Counted from the first letter of the stretch, positions 22,950 to 34,790 are shown. The stretch is 64,000 nt of DNA from Blepharisma stoltei (GCA_914767885.1 CAJZBQ010000057.1:868001-932000); one strand, 5' to 3'. Made by a program: numbers and translations. The notes: generated by a model not told the origin, from the letters alone.

Positions 22950-24412
22950 ATGGGCTGCTGCAGTGCTACATCTTGTAAAACTAATACAAAAACACCTTTA
23001 ACTTCAATAAGTTTAAGAGAGTACCCCAGAAAGACCATTCTCAGTATAAAGTCAAGAGCTCAGAATTCCATTAAAAAATCTAAATTATGCCAATATATAT
23101 AAATAAATTTTTTATATAAAAATATATAATAAATCTTAAATTAATATAATTAAGCATAGATGATGTAGAATTTGATCTCACAAATCCAGTTTTCGCATAT
23201 TCAAAGCGCTTTAATCTAGGCGATAAAACATTTTGAGCTTCTGCCTGCGTCATTCCAGGGTTTGATCCTAAAGGTGAAATCCCTAAAACCTGCCAAGACT
23301 ACTCTTCATTTTTGAAAGATGACAAAAGCGCTTTACTAGTCCTTTTCGACGGACACGGACCTGAAGGCGAAAAAGTTGTGGAGCGCTGCGGAGAAATTGT
23401 TGAGGAATTTTTCTCAACAAGAAAAGCAGAATTTGAGGTAAAATGAATATAGGAAGACCCATCAAGCTTTTTAAATGAGCTTACCAAAAGTTGTGATGAC
23501 GAAGTCCTTGGGTCAACTAAATTTGATTCTTATTATTCAGGCTGCACAGAAGTCTTAGTTTATTTCCACGGAAATAATATACATTGTGCTAGCCTTGGTG
23601 ACTCAAGAGCTATAATTGCAACGACTGAGCCGCCTGAAGTAATGCCTGCACCTACTGCTGCATGAGGAGAGGACAAAAAAGTGTTGGACGAAGTGAGGAA
23701 GAGAAGAAACAGCGTGGTAAATCCGGAAATCAAAGCAATCCAGCTTACAAAAGACCAGAAGCCAGAAGACCCAGAAGAACTGATGAGAATTATTAAAAGT
23801 GGAGGAAGAGTCCAAAGGACAGTTGACGAGAACGGCAATAGAATTGGACCATTCAGAGTATGAGAACTCAATGTAAACGCCCCAGGCTTAGCCATGAGCA
23901 GGTCTATAGGAGATGGCATGGGCACCAGGGTTGGCGTCATTGCAAAGCCAATATGCACAGAATACCAGCTTAAAGGAGAATCTGACTATTTTATAGTAGT
24001 CGCGTCTGATGGGGTTTGAGATGTACTTGATAACCAAGATGTAGTCAATTTTGTGGAGTATTATAGAAATAAATGCAGGAGGGAAATAGAAGTAGTGTCA
24101 AATGAGGAAAAAGTCACACAGGAAAACGCGTGTATTGCACAGCTCCTGTGTGAAGAAGCAAGAGTTAGATGGTTTTCTATTGTAGAAGAAGAGGATGTGC
24201 TGATTGATGATATTTCGTGTGTGATTTTAGAAATAAATGAAAGCCAGTTCTTTATTGGACAAAGTGATATGAATAAGCGGCCGAATTTAGAGCCTTCAAT
24301 TAGTCATATAGAAATGCATGAGCATAGGACACCATCTTTAGATGATGTAATTTTGAGAGACCCAAGAAGAAGCTCTGTTGTAGGAAAGGATGAAGATTTA
24401 TTAAAAGAATAA
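22950..24412 (+). CDS. PP2C-type protein phosphatase, N-myristoylated (copy 1)
   Basis: Removing a 65-bp IES and a 15-nt intron gives 461 codons (460 aa). The N-terminus MGCCSATSC is a consensus for myristoylation plus palmitoylation. PPM motifs are in order: VLFDGHGPEG, YYSGCTEVLV, ASLGDSRAI, SRSIGD, ASDGVWDVLD (Trp by TGA) and IDDISCVI. Metal-coordinating Asp residues are present. It should remove Ser/Thr phosphate at a membrane. It is paralogous to the PP2C at 52832. Confidence 0.93.
23088..23152 (+). other. Short IES, 65 bp, in PP2C copy 1
   Basis: TA at 23086-23087 joins TA at 23151-23152, giving KKSKLSIDDVEFDL. Made almost entirely of A and T, with stops. Confidence 0.85.
23438..23452 (+). 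other. 15-nt spliceosomal intron
   Basis: GTAAAATGAATATAG, 15 nt. It is length-neutral to the frame, and splicing gives KAEFEEDPSSF, which aligns with the QKFEESPKET of the paralogue at 53.4 kb that lacks the intron. Confidence 0.85.
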
Positions 24413-24463
24413 ATTAAACGTGGACATTATATATAGCTATGATTTATATAGGTAATATTTATA

Positions 24464-27400
24464 TTACTTGCTGCTACATTGTGATTCTGCCTGGTGAAGC
24501 TGCTTCAAGGCTTCCTCTTTAATTTTATTTCAGTCCCGCTTCTCTTCATTGATTGGCTCAGGACAAGGGCTCATTTCTTTACTTTTATCCTTTTTTTTGA
24601 TTAATGAGCTTTTAATAAGGCTGCTAAGTACTACTGATAAATTATTCATTTTGTGTTCAAGAATTTCCATTGAAATATCTACTGTACCATAAAACTTGAT
24701 ACATTTCGAAAAATTATCCATTAAGATACTTTCTATATGACTTTTTGATATATTTTGCAGAGGCAGCACCGCACTTTTTGGATCCTCATTAATGATTTTT
24801 TCAATTTTTCCACAAGCCTCAGAATCTTTTCCAGCCTTTAAAATTCTTTTTATTTCATTTATTTGATTTACAATCCCTTTAACAGCTTTTTCAATAATTT
24901 CAGGATTTTTTGACACGAAAATTTCTCTTACTCCCCCCCCTCCGTGAGTGAACAAAAAAATTTTGTTCACTCACGGAGGGGGTTATTTTTTTTTTTTTTA
25001 AAAAATTTATATATAAATTTTATAAAAAAATATATTTTTTTTCAAAATTTAAAAAAATCCTAATTCGCAAAAATTGGAAAGCAAATATTAATTTAATTTA
25101 TAAAATTTATGTTTTAAAAAGCAATTCGTTTAAAATTAATAGAATTAGCTCTAGATTTCATTATACTAATTATCATTTATATATCAAAATTTTTGTATTA
25201 AAAACATTTTTGTTCACTGACGGAGGGTGGGTTTTTGGGCAAAAAATAGCGATTTTTCTAATGGTTTTGTTCACTCACGGAGGGGGGGGAGTTAAAGTTT
25301 GTACTAAGCTTGAGTCAGCTTTTATATGGTCAAGAATAAAATGTGGGGAGCTATCATACATTTTGCAGATTTTATTTAGAATTTCATCTGATTTTTTCCT
25401 ATCTGCTTTTAGCCTCCCAATACAATTATAAAGCTGATTGATGTCTTGCTCTTCAAGCTCTTCCTGAAGCTCAGACACAATGTCGTATAGCTTTTGTAGA
25501 TCAACATATAATGCATCTCGGTCGTTTTTTAAGTCAATTACTCTATCAATTAGCAAATTGGGGTTATCTTCATCAAGTTCTTGGCAGAGATTTTCAATGA
25601 CTGCGTTTAAATTGGGGAAAGAGTTGATTTTTTGTCGCTCATCTTCGCTCAGAATTTTTCTACCAGTTGTTGGGCGAGGTGTAATAATTAAAATATGGCG
25701 TCTTCGTCTGGGCATGGCCTCCCGGCCATGCAGCCTCGACTCATATTTTAATTATATCCGGCAAGGTTTTACCATTTCAGAGATGGACAGCAATGCTAGG
25801 TAAGCAATTCTGGTAGCTTTCAGAGCCTAGCCCTAGTCTATTCTCAGAGGTGGATTTTTCCTCGTGGGGAAGGAGGGTGCAAGGTTGGAAAGGGGAAGCC
25901 CAGCAAAAGTCCTCTGGACCATTCGGGCAACTCCCTAGCGTGAAACTGGGCGTTACGTCCCAGGCTTTGCATTTTTCCTTTTTGCCGATAGCCGACCAGA
26001 AAAATCCATTTTTTGGGTTTTTCGGAAAAGCAACCCATGTACAAGCAAGTAGCTCATCCATGAGCCGTCGAAGACGTGGACATTTGCCCCAGAAGCACCC
26101 TGGTGATCAAAGCGAGTTTGTCTCCAGCAGACTGGTGGGCCCGATGCGACGAAAGGCGAGTGATAAACCTGGAGTTGTAACCCCGTAGTGGACGTTAAGC
26201 GATATAAATTCTAATGTAATGTAATGTAATGTTGGCGCGAGGTGTAAAAGCGCCTGAAGAAATTATTGAATTTCTTGAGCTTATGTCTCTTTTTAGATCC
26301 TATATAAATTATGCTAATTTTTAGATATAGGCACTTTTTTTTATTATTTTAGGTTATTAGAAAATTCTAGGAAACTACTATATACAAGTTTTGGAAACCC
26401 ATCAGTATTTTTTACTTGGTCAAGGTCTATTTGTAGACGTTTCTGATTACTTATTTGTTGATTCAAATCATGAATTTCATGATTTTTTGTTTCTATTTCT
26501 GCATTTAGCTTATTTAGTAAATTCTCCAATTCTTTTTTATTCACTCCTAATAATGATATTTCTTTTTCCTGAATTTTGCATTTGTCCTCAAGCTCTCTCA
26601 GCTTGACTTTCAAAGTATCCCTTTCCTTAATGCCTTCTTTTTGTATATCAGCTGCATAATTTGTGATATACTCATTACTTTTTGTGAGGTCCATCTTTTC
26701 TGCTTCTATCCCTCTGATTTTTTCTTCTAAAAGCTTAATTCTTTCAGCTGATGCATCTTTTGTCGGCTTTTTTTTGTTAATTTGTTGCAGTCTTTCAAGG
26801 TCTAATATTCTGGCTTGGTTTTCTTTTAGTTTTTTATTTGCAGCTGCCAGCTCACTTTCCAGCTGGGCTATTTTTATTTGGCCATCCTTAATCTTTTTAA
26901 TTGCGTTAGAGCTTGTCCTTTTCGCTTCTTTCAGCTCATCTTGAAGACTTTGCTGACCATTTTCTAAATCAACTACAGGGCTTCGATTTCTAGGGCTTAC
27001 AACCTTTTTTTGGCTCAATTTTAGCTGGTCTAATTCTTTTTGTAAATTATCATAATTTTTATATACACTTAGCAGCTCATCTCTTTGGGCTTTGATTATT
27101 TTTTCTAATTCTATTGGGGAGTTTTTCAGTGTTGGGCTGCCTGGTTCGATTTTAAACGATGCAGCACTTTCATTCAAGCTTCCCCCTTTATTCTTTTTTG
27201 CGTCATTCAGCTCTTTGGCGATTTTCATGGCTTCTTCTTTCAGCGCTTCTTTATCATTTTCAATTTCAATTTCTCTATTTTTGGCTTCTTCAAACTTATT
27301 TTCATAGTCAAGGCATACTTCTTCAAGATAAGAGATTTTCTGCTGAAGCTCGTTAATTTCTTCTTCTTTAGTTTGCGATAAAGCCTCGTATTTTCCAGTA

Positions 27401-29128
27401 AGTTCATCTATTGATTTTTTCAGAATTTTGCTTTCTAAGTCGATAGAAGTAAGTTTTTCAGTTAGTGAGTGGATATATTTGTCTTTTACTTGGATTTGGG
27501 AATTTAGCTTCATTTCTTCTTCGAAGTCTCTTCTCATGAAGCCTCTGGAAGACTGGGTGCCTCCTAAAGAAGAATTTTTTGATTTTTCTTTTAGAAGCTG
27601 AGATAATGTTGGGATTTGGCTTTCATATTTTGCTAATTCTCCAGATCTATAAGATTTTACTATATAAATTTTCTTTTTTAGAATATTTTATGTTAAATTT
27701 TAAATATTATTGAGTAAGGACCTTTCTTTTTGGTTCAGCTTTTCTAATATTTCTGCAATTTTTTGGTTCGTTTGTGCAGAAAATTCATTTATAGCCTCTG
27801 CAGCCCAATTTTTAAGGGAAACCATTTCAAAGCCTCCTCCTGACCCAAAAGAGTTTGACCTTGAAAGTCTTACCTTATCAGAGTCTGACTGAATCGACTT
27901 CATATGCATTTGATATTTTTTCACAAATTTCGTCATTTCTTGATACTGTTCCTGCAGAAGTTCTGACTCTTCCCTCACTTTTCTCAGTTTTTCTTTCAAG
28001 CCCTCAATATTTTCTTTCAAGCTTGAATTTTCTTCTAACAAAGCAACCATATCTTGTCCTTTCAAAGTATCTTTAGGATAAGGCTGCTCCAAGTTGCACT
28101 TCCCCATTGAATTCTCAAACTGAAAAGTCGTGCTTTTCGACAAATTTAGGTTTAAGTTTAAGCTAAGTTTATTGAATTACTCTAGCATTTTAAATGCCTA
28201 TAAAGTCCCCTTGCTTGAGGTTCAGCTAAATTAACAGCTCTGAACAACGGTAGGTGAACCGGCCTATCCGTCGAACCGTTAAAGTTAATAAGTCCTTTAA
28301 GACTTCTCTAGTCAGTGCCAGACACAGCAGTGACCCTTCTCTTCAAAGCCGAAGCTCTCAAGAAGATTGACTTCTCTCACTAGCTCGGTATATAGGTCAA
28401 TCCTGTTTGAGCAGGAGCTAGGACCTATCCCTAACTGACATTTTTAATATTGTGTTCGACAAATTAATCGAATTAAAAGACCCTAGCCTTTTTGGAGAAA
28501 AAGAAAGTGACATCGTCTTCGACTCAAGCAAATCCCCATCAAGCATTTTCACTTTACTCGTAATCGCTTCTATTTTTTGCTTTAATTCATTCACTTCTAG
28601 CTGCTGCATTCTTTCATATTCAATTTCAAATTTCTTTTTTCTCCCAATTAACTCTTTTAACTCCTGAAAAGTGTTTTTAAAATCAAAAGCCGAGCTCTTC
28701 ACGACCGAAGTCCAAATAAAGGAATTCAAGTCAGTAAAGGCTTTTGCAATCACTTGCCTGATCATATCATCAGATAACTTCTTGCTATCCTTAATAGAAA
28801 GAATCAACATTTGGCATTGCGCTTCTGATAACTTTTCACTAATCGCAGTCAGAACCCTTTTCAAGCCTTCACTTCCTGGGTCTTCTAAATTTGTGATCAG
28901 CTGCTCTAAATTTTCATTAGATTTTTGTATTTGTGATTCGAGGATGTCTAATTTTAGCTCATGATCTGAGCTAGAAGTTATAGATGGGGCTGTTAAAATA
29001 CTAGAAATGTGGTTTACAACGGAAAAGTATTTTTCCTCAAGGGCACTTGGATTTTGCTTGAAATCGCTTATGGAGGACTCTTGAGGGTTCTTTGTGCCTC
29101 TGGGGGAAATTATCTTATTTCTTTGCAT
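24464..29128 (-). CDS. Long coiled-coil protein (about 1,101 aa) split by five insertions
   Basis: Under the joined model the gene runs from ATG 29128 to TAA 24464; removing two short IESs (57, 56), two SINE-like elements (319, 563) and one MITE (364) leaves exactly 1,102 codons. Nearly all of it is heptad-rich, Glu/Lys/Leu/Ser-rich coiled coil, with a Ser/Pro-rich break near residue 330 (SNSFGSGGGF) and a less helical C-terminus (REIFVSKNPEIIEKAV). Architecture suggests a basal-body, fibre or vesicle-tether protein; I do not recognise the family. An alternative of two or three separate genes is unlikely because the internal pieces lack ATG starts. Confidence 0.75.
24931..25294. mobile_element. 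MITE family A, copy 4 (364 bp)
   Basis: Canonical ends with TTA duplicated at 24928-24930 and 25292-25294, a hairpin at 24945-24985, and a core near-identical to copy 3. Excision gives LVQTLREIFVSK in the coiled-coil gene. Confidence 0.92.
25684..26246 (+). mobile_element. SINE-like element (copy 2) with target duplication and (ATGTA)n tail
   Basis: Flanked by GTTGGGCGAGGTGTAA (25669-25684) and GTTGGCGCGAGGTGTAA (26231-26247), a ~16-bp target duplication. The 3' end is a short tandem repeat, TAATGTAATGTAATGT. The body is GC-richer and ORF-free, and shares AGCGTGAAAC and GCCGACCAGAAAA-like blocks with the element at 45654. Excision gives GAFTPRPTTGRKIL. Confidence 0.75.
26296..26351 (-). other. 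Short IES, 56 bp
   Basis: TA at 26350-26351 joins TA at 26294-26295, giving EFSNNLKRDISSRNS. Without this excision the upstream frame stops and the next has no ATG. Confidence 0.7.
27650..27706 (-). other. Short IES, 57 bp
   Basis: TA at 27705-27706 joins TA at 27648-27649, giving RSLLNNRSGELAKYES. The interior is about 85% A+T. Confidence 0.75.
28141..28459 (-). mobile_element. SINE-like element (copy 3) with AATTTGTCGAA duplication
   Basis: The 11-bp TTCGACAAATT occurs at 28136-28146 and 28455-28465 (offset 319). On the minus strand the element ends in TTAAACTTAAACC repeats, a SINE-type tail. Collapsing the duplication gives NSINLSKSTTFQF, in frame. A TA-to-TA cut using a TA inside the tail is also in frame, so the actual cut is undecided. 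Confidence 0.65.
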
Positions 29129-29172
29129 ATTTATTATATGCAGAATTTAGAAAACTTATGAAAAAAAATTGG

Positions 29173-30808
29173 TTAGAAAAGGATGTCTGCAGTTGGCTGG
29201 GCTGATGTAAAAGAGCTGCGGCCTCGGAGGACTCCACAGTCAACGAGGCCTAAGATATTTAGTTCGACGTGCTGCAAAGAGACCATAAGAATTTTGGCGC
29301 CTTCGTCTTCGATGTAGTTGTGGTTGAGAGAAAAAATTTTAAGCATTGTGAGTCTTGGGAGCTCTTTTGCAAGGCACATTATGCCTGATTTTGTGATGCT
29401 GTTGGTGTCAAGGTATAGCTCGCTTAATGAAGAAGGAAAAGCTTGAGCAAGTGGGAGCAAGCCTTCAGATTGGATATTGTTTTCGCTTAGTTTAAGCGTT
29501 TTTAAGCCTAAAAGGCCTTTAATTCCTGCTGCAATTGACCGAGTCCCGTCAATTCCAATTTCATTTTTCTCGAGATCTAAAACTGCTAGCTCCCCTTTTA
29601 AATTCATAAAAAAATATATATCAAAATTTTTCATGCTTCAGGTAAATTAACTCCTATTTAAACTGGAATTTTTCAATATACAATTATGAGGCGAAAATAA
29701 TATTTTTATATTTCAGTTTTGATCCAATTTAATAGAGATCGTGAAGTTAGAATCTGTTGGCACCTGAATCAGTTAATTTTATGAATATATTCTTAAATTG
29801 TTATTCAAAATATTGAATTCATTTTATATTTTATTATGAAAATTTATATAATATTTTAAAAAAATTAACTTCTCTTTTAATTAAATTTAAAGATATTTTT
29901 GATTACAATTTGAAATGAGAGTAAAGATGATAATGAAGCTAGTGTATTCCCCAAAGATGCAGCACCCAGGTCTCCTATCATATTTTCTCCTAAATGTAAT
30001 ACTTGAAGAGCTTTTAATCCATAAAGTCCAGTTGCAATATATTTAATCCCTTCATCTCCTAAACTTGCATTTTGAATTAGTAGTCTTTCTAAGGAATACA
30101 TAGAATCTAGTGCTTCAGCCACCCTTTTTGCACCTTCAGTGCCTATGCTATTAAAGCTTAATTCAAGCTCTTTGAGATTAGTTAACTCCCTTTTGGCTAG
30201 ATCAAGATTTTTCTTAAACAACGGAAATTTTTATATAAAAAATGTAAAAAATTTACATTAGGAAATATTATTTTTAATTAATTTATAAATTTATATTTTA
30301 GAATGCTTTGCGTCTTAAATTTAAGAATTAACTAGGATTTTATCATAGTTATCATTAATCATACACCAAAAAATTATTTGAAAAAATAATTATATTAGAA
30401 AAACTGTACTTCGAACGAAAGGCTTAATATCCAAATAAAAGATTTTTTTTAATGCTCTGACTTGAGAATCAAGGGAAAGGGGATTAAGTCTTTTAACGGA
30501 TCTGCTAGAATTTCTCATACCTCATTTCCTGTAAACGCCGAATTTAGGATTAATTTGTGCAGGTGGTAATAGTAAGGCAAGACCACAGATAAAAAGGAGG
30601 TATTTTCTTCGTTAATTTCTTTATAGCTTAAATTTATTGTAGATAAATCGGTTTGTTTTTGTTGGTAAACTAGGTCTACCAAGTGCGATATAGATTTATT
30701 CATATTGCTACAGCTATATGGATAGGCAGTTGGGTCTTTTAAGGAGTGCCGAAGATTAAGTAAATCTGAGTCTGGAGTAGAGCGGTAGCATGCGCAATTA
30801 CTGCCCAT
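29173..30808 (-). CDS. N-myristoylated LRR (RNI-type) protein
   Basis: Removing two ~300-bp IESs gives exactly 345 codons (344 aa). MGSNCACYR is a myristoylation/palmitoylation signal. Residues ~120-330 contain seven or so ribonuclease-inhibitor-type repeats (ELELSFNSIGTEGAKRVAEA, LDLEKNEIGIDGTRSIAAG). It is likely a membrane-tethered binding scaffold. It starts 137 bp from the inverted-repeat block and its stop is 45 bp from the coiled-coil gene's ATG, all on the same strand. Confidence 0.82.
29601..29905 (-). other. IES, 305 bp, in the LRR gene
   Basis: TA at 29904-29905 joins TA at 29599-29600, giving LLSFQIVKGELAVLDL, which restores LRR periodicity. The interior contains CTCCTATTTAAACTGGAA, perhaps a decayed relative of MITE family B. 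Confidence 0.65.
30200..30495 (-). other. IES, 296 bp, containing a decayed MITE A core
   Basis: TA at 30494-30495 joins TA at 30198-30199, giving ILADPLAKRELTNLKELEL. Its interior (30265-30365) aligns with the family A core (TTAATTTATAAATTTATATTTTA..., GTTATCATTAATCATA) but the GC-rich ends are gone. Confidence 0.7.
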
Positions 30809-30944
30809 TGATATTTAACTTTTATTATTTTTATTGGATCTTTTATTTATCATTGGCTTACTAATTTTCAATTTATTTATCAATCAACAAAAATTAGTAT
30901 TTTATTTAATTATATCATAGATAAATCAATACCAAAATCTTATA

Positions 30945-32012
30945 TAGAACTTTCTCTTAAATAGCGCGATAAGGGCGTGCTCCCTGGCTTTACTAAAAGG
31001 TCTTTGGACAATGAATGCTGTTCCTTCTCCGGAAGAGAGGCAAATAGTGAAAATGAAAAGCTGTGCCTGATCCAGTCTCGAGAACTCGAAGGAATGTTTT
31101 TTGCCTGAATTAAGACTTTATTAAGAAGAGTAAATTTAAGAGATTTTAGCTTAAGAGTCCAGGCTTTAGCTAAATGCTCTGTTTGGGTCAAATGGAGTCT
31201 CTTGAAGCTCAAATTCAGCAGCCCTGCAATGTGGGCAACTAATTACAGTGCTCAGCCGACATTCCTGGTGCATTGGCTGAGAGCAGCAAGATGTGTAGGA
31301 AAGTTGATCCCTGTTTGAAAAGCAGATAATGCAAGGATTAAGTCTGGAATCCTCAGCCACTTCCATTTCATCTGATTCAAGAGGCAGTCTGGAAAGGAGC
31401 TTGTCAATGTTTGCATTAACATATCTCTTGACTGTGCCTCTTCTTTTGATTTTTGGCAACTGCGCCGTCATTCCAGCACTCATATGTGCATTGAGCATAT
31501 TAATGGCAATTTCTGAGCCATCTTGCCCAAGTCTATTGTTGCTTGCTGATATTCTTTGTGGGTGAAATAATTGCCTGTTTGGCTCGTAGTAGTAAGCCAG
31601 AAGCCTTAAGTATTCTTTCCCCAGGCGCCTATATAAAAATTACTCTGAAAATTGAATTGTTGGGTTGTAGGCTAATGCAATTTGCAGATAAGCTTTACGG
31701 TTGCCCTTACATTTTGGTGGAGGGGGTTGAATTTGTAACCGTAATGGGAGTGGATTAGTCGAAATATAGGCTGAGGCAAGAAAGCTTATTGATGTAAGGG
31801 AGAATTCTGGCAGAAAATATGTTGAAGTAGGGTGTATAAGCTACCCTTGTCATAGGATCCGACTGCATGTGATAAAGGAACCTGAATTAAAGATACCTGG
31901 GAAGTTGTTGAACTTTGGTGTATTGCGAACATTTTAATTTTATAATTTTTGGTTCGTCAAATGGTTCTGACGAGCCATTTCTGGCCAGTACATGAAATAA
32001 AAAATGATAATT
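30945..32012. repeat. Left arm of a ~1.07-kb inverted repeat
   Basis: Nearly identical, in opposite orientation, to 36998-38064. The arms differ by substitutions (e.g. Ala/Val in the RING gene) and by 1-3 base indels. They enclose ~5 kb of unrelated sequence. Confidence 0.9.
31166..31840 (-). CDS. RING-type zinc-finger protein (copy in left arm)
   Basis: A frame open from a TAG at 31841, interrupted by a 15-nt intron (31629-31643, GTAATTTTTATATAG), to a stop at 31166. It ends with a RING-like cysteine set: PCIICF, SCCSQPMHQEC, SCPHC. The segment before it is Tyr/Leu/Pro-rich with QPPPPKCKGNRK. No ATG is visible at the 5' end, so the start is uncertain. The C-terminus reads ETPFDPNRAFS because two bases (GA) present in the other copy are missing here; the longer, probably ancestral, frame would continue to ~30946. 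E3 ubiquitin ligase activity is inferred from the motif only. Confidence 0.6.
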
Positions 32013-32229
32013 TTTAAACTTTCTGATGATGAGTATCATCAGAAATTTTAATAAATGGTACAGGATCAGGCAACCTATTGTTTTCAAACCGATCTAATAA
32101 TTCCTTTTGGCAATGCTGATTACTGCATTCATCACCAGCAGATTTTTCCTTTAGAAATCCTTGTTCCGTATGGTCTCAACGATCATGAAACATGAGAACC
32201 AGAAATAATTGAAAATAATTTTTCTCTTA

Positions 32230-33019
32230 CTCCCCCCCCTTTAAATTGGAACTAAAAATTTTGTTCCAATTTAAAGGGGGTTAATTTTTTTTTTAAAAAA
32301 AAATATCAATATAAAATTTTTTTATAAAATATATAAAAATTTTAAAACAAAAAAATTTCAAAAACTTATCGAATTAGATCAATAAATTTGTTTAATAAAA
32401 TGCTATACTCTTTATCCTTTAAAACAAAGCAAGATATAACTAAATTTTTATTATTAGTTAATACACCACTATTAATTGGTATCAAAATTATTTACACAAA
32501 AATTATTATTTTTATTGATAAAAAAATTAAAAAAAAAAATTGTAGAAAATTTATCTATCAAAGTGCTAATTTTGTTTAAATAAGATGTTATTTATACTCT
32601 ATTCTTTAAAATAAAACAAGAAATAAATAAATTTTGAAATTTTATAAAGAATTCCTATTGAATTTATATCAAAACTATCCAAATAAAAAATATCATTTTT
32701 ATCAAAAAAAACAAAAAAATTTTTTTGAAAATTTTTTAAAAAAAAAATTAATTTTTTTTAAAATTTAGCAATTAAGGATAATAAAATTTATTTAAATAAG
32801 ATGCTCTTTATACTTTTTTCTTTAAAAAAAAGTAAGATATAATAAATTTTTAATTTTAGTTAAGAAAAAACATTTAACTTATATCAAAACTTTTTAGATA
32901 AAAATTATATATAATTTTTTATTATAAAATTAAATTTTGTTCCAATTTAAAGGGGGTTTAATTTACCAAAAAAGTGGAAATTTTACCGATATTTTGTTCT
33001 AATTTAAAGGGGGGGAGTA
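32230..33019. mobile_element. MITE family B, copy 1 (about 790 bp, longest copy)
   Basis: Ends TTACTCCCCCCCCTTTAAATTGG and the complement near 33000-33019, with inward copies forming a hairpin at 32238-32282. The interior is very AT-rich and has no coding frame. It lies in the accessory block, outside any gene, and has no counterpart beside the right arm. Confidence 0.88.
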
Positions 33020-33490
33020 GGCCACCACTTGCGGTTTCATTAAAACTTGGTATTTAAATTATCAAAAAGCTATTTGGTGCCTTTATTTTCCGCTTTCTGG
33101 ACTCGAGCACAAATTCATTTTTGAACATTTTTTTGTTTGTTTAAAGCCGCCACCTTGATTTTGTGTGCTATGTAAAAAAATTAAAAACTCTTAGGTAACC
33201 ACTTGCGGTTTCATTCAAAGCTTGGTATTTTAAAGTATCAAAACAGCTATTTGGTGCCTTTATTTTCCGCTTTCTGGATTCGAGCACAAATTCATTTTTG
33301 AACATTTTTTGTTCGTTTAAGCCGCCATCTTGATTTTGTACGCTATGTAAAAAAATTAAAACTCTTAAGTCACCACTTGCGGTTTCATTAAAACTTGGTA
33401 TTTGAGAACTAAAATAAGCTATTTGGTGCCTTTATTTTCCGCTTTCTGGACTCGTGCACAAATTCATTTTAGAACTTGTTTTGTTCGTAC
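33020..33490 (+). repeat. Tandem repeat array, ~173-bp unit, 2.8 copies
   Basis: Units begin CCACTTGCGGTTTCATT at about 33025, 33198 and 33371, each holding TTTATTTTCCGCTTTCTGGA and GAGCACAAATTCATTTT. The same unit in reverse occurs at 36190-36775, so the two arrays are inverted repeats around a ~2.7-kb core. A stray piece (TTTCCGCTTTCTGGAC) lies at about 63270. Confidence 0.9.
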
Positions 33491-33572
33491 TTTTTTTAAC
33501 CAATAATTTTATCATTAAAATTTTACAAAAAATATAATAATTTTAGGGGGATCCAAAATTTTATAATAATAA

Positions 33573-34423
33573 ATGGACTCTGAAGAATCTAAAAGAAAGT
33601 GGCAAAAGCATATCGGCTATGATTCAGATGAAGCCTCTGATGAAGAGGCTCTCTATCAGTGAAGCCAAACGGGCATTTTTCTCAAAAATCTCTTTCATGA
33701 AACTCAACCAAGAGCAGCAAGGACTATTGATCATAAAGCATTCATATCATCTACAGAACCGGCCAAAAACTATTTCAAAGTCCAACTCATAACCATCGCT
33801 CATTACCGAAAATCCGTGCTCCAAATGAATCTACCGATACAACCCAAGCAGCTCCACCAATAAATGAACCTATTAATATCTTCACGCTCAATGACGAATC
33901 TCTTTCCTACCGAATTAAAATCCACCCCGGAGTCTTGCTAGATGACATCAAATTACAAATTCAAGAAATCAAATGAAGAATTAAATACACTTCCGACAAT
34001 CTCAGCCTATTCAAATCAGAAGCTGGAAACAGAATAGCAGTATTTGAAAACCGGTTCAAAAGCAAATATGAAAGGAAATATTATATGTTGCTTGGATTCA
34101 CACAAGAAATCACATCTGACTTCACTGAATGCGCCTTCATTTATTATACTGATCACATCATCTATGCTCATGGAAATAACAAGGATCTCCAAACTTTAAA
34201 AAGAGTAGTTTTTGATCTTGAAGCTTATACCTGGCAAGCTGTTGGAACTGCCAGAAATGGAAGGGAAACAAGGTGGGATTATTTGGACGGTGAGTTTTTG
34301 AATCACTTTCCTTTACGGATGATAAGAAAAAGCCTTTCGAGATGGAAAAAAAATGTCAGAGAATCAGTTCGCCAAGCTTCGACGCCATGCCAAGAAGGCA
34401 ATTATTTTTACAGTCCAAATTGA
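33573..34423 (+). pseudogene. Unrecognised ciliate-code gene inside the inverted block, one frameshift
   Basis: From ATG 33573 the frame reads MDSEESKRKWQKHIGYDSDE, uses TGA as Trp twice (YQWSQ, EIKWRIKY), and needs a single one-base shift near 33775 to continue to TAA 34423 (about 280 aa). The C-terminal part has LEAYTWQAVGTARNG and ends near a basic helix. No transposase motif or known domain is seen. The code use shows it is native ciliate, unlike the block that follows it. Confidence 0.5.
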
Positions 34424-34429
34424 ATCCTA

Positions 34430-34790
34430 ATTCATCAAGGAATACCAAGCTTTCTTTAGGAATCTCTTTTATCTTCTTCAGAAACTCATTTCTTGTCCCA
34501 ATATTTTCTGATGCCATATCTTAGCTAATTCTTTACTGGTTTTATCATAATTTAGCTCTATGAATTGTTTGAACCTTTCTATATCTATTATTAATCTGCG
34601 ATGACCTGTGTGATATCCTGTCTTTGCTTTTATATCGCCTGTTTGCTTTTTTAATTTCTTCCATTTTATTATAGTCTTTCTACTAATTTCAAATATTTTA
34701 CTAGCTCTTTTATCGTGTTACCATCCAATAAAAAATTCATTACTCTTAATCTTAAATCATATGAATATGCTTTTGCCTTAACGTTTAACC
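34430..34790 (-). pseudogene. Remnant of a bacterial IS630-family transposase
   Basis: On the minus strand: AKAYSYDLRLRVMNFLLDG, then, one frame over, ISRKTIIKWKKLKKQTGDI and KAKTGYHTGHRR, the helix-turn-helix N-terminus of IS630 transposases; then after an internal deletion KKIKEIPKESLVFLDE, the DDE-domain start. There are two frameshifts and no full catalytic triad. This is a prokaryotic IS family, not a eukaryotic Tc1/mariner copy, judging by the family-specific words. Confidence 0.7.

Noticed and set aside
25850-26188. 112-codon open frame within the SINE-like element
   Set aside because: It lies wholly inside the repeat, has overlapping open frames on both strands from high GC content, and no domain.
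32388-32579. Lysine/isoleucine-rich open frame in MITE B copy 1
   Set aside because: Composition simply mirrors AT-rich DNA; no similarity to any transposase.
33020-33490. Regularly spaced repeats that could suggest a CRISPR array
   Set aside because: Units are ~173 bp and similar along their whole length, without short repeats and unique spacers; an ordinary tandem array.
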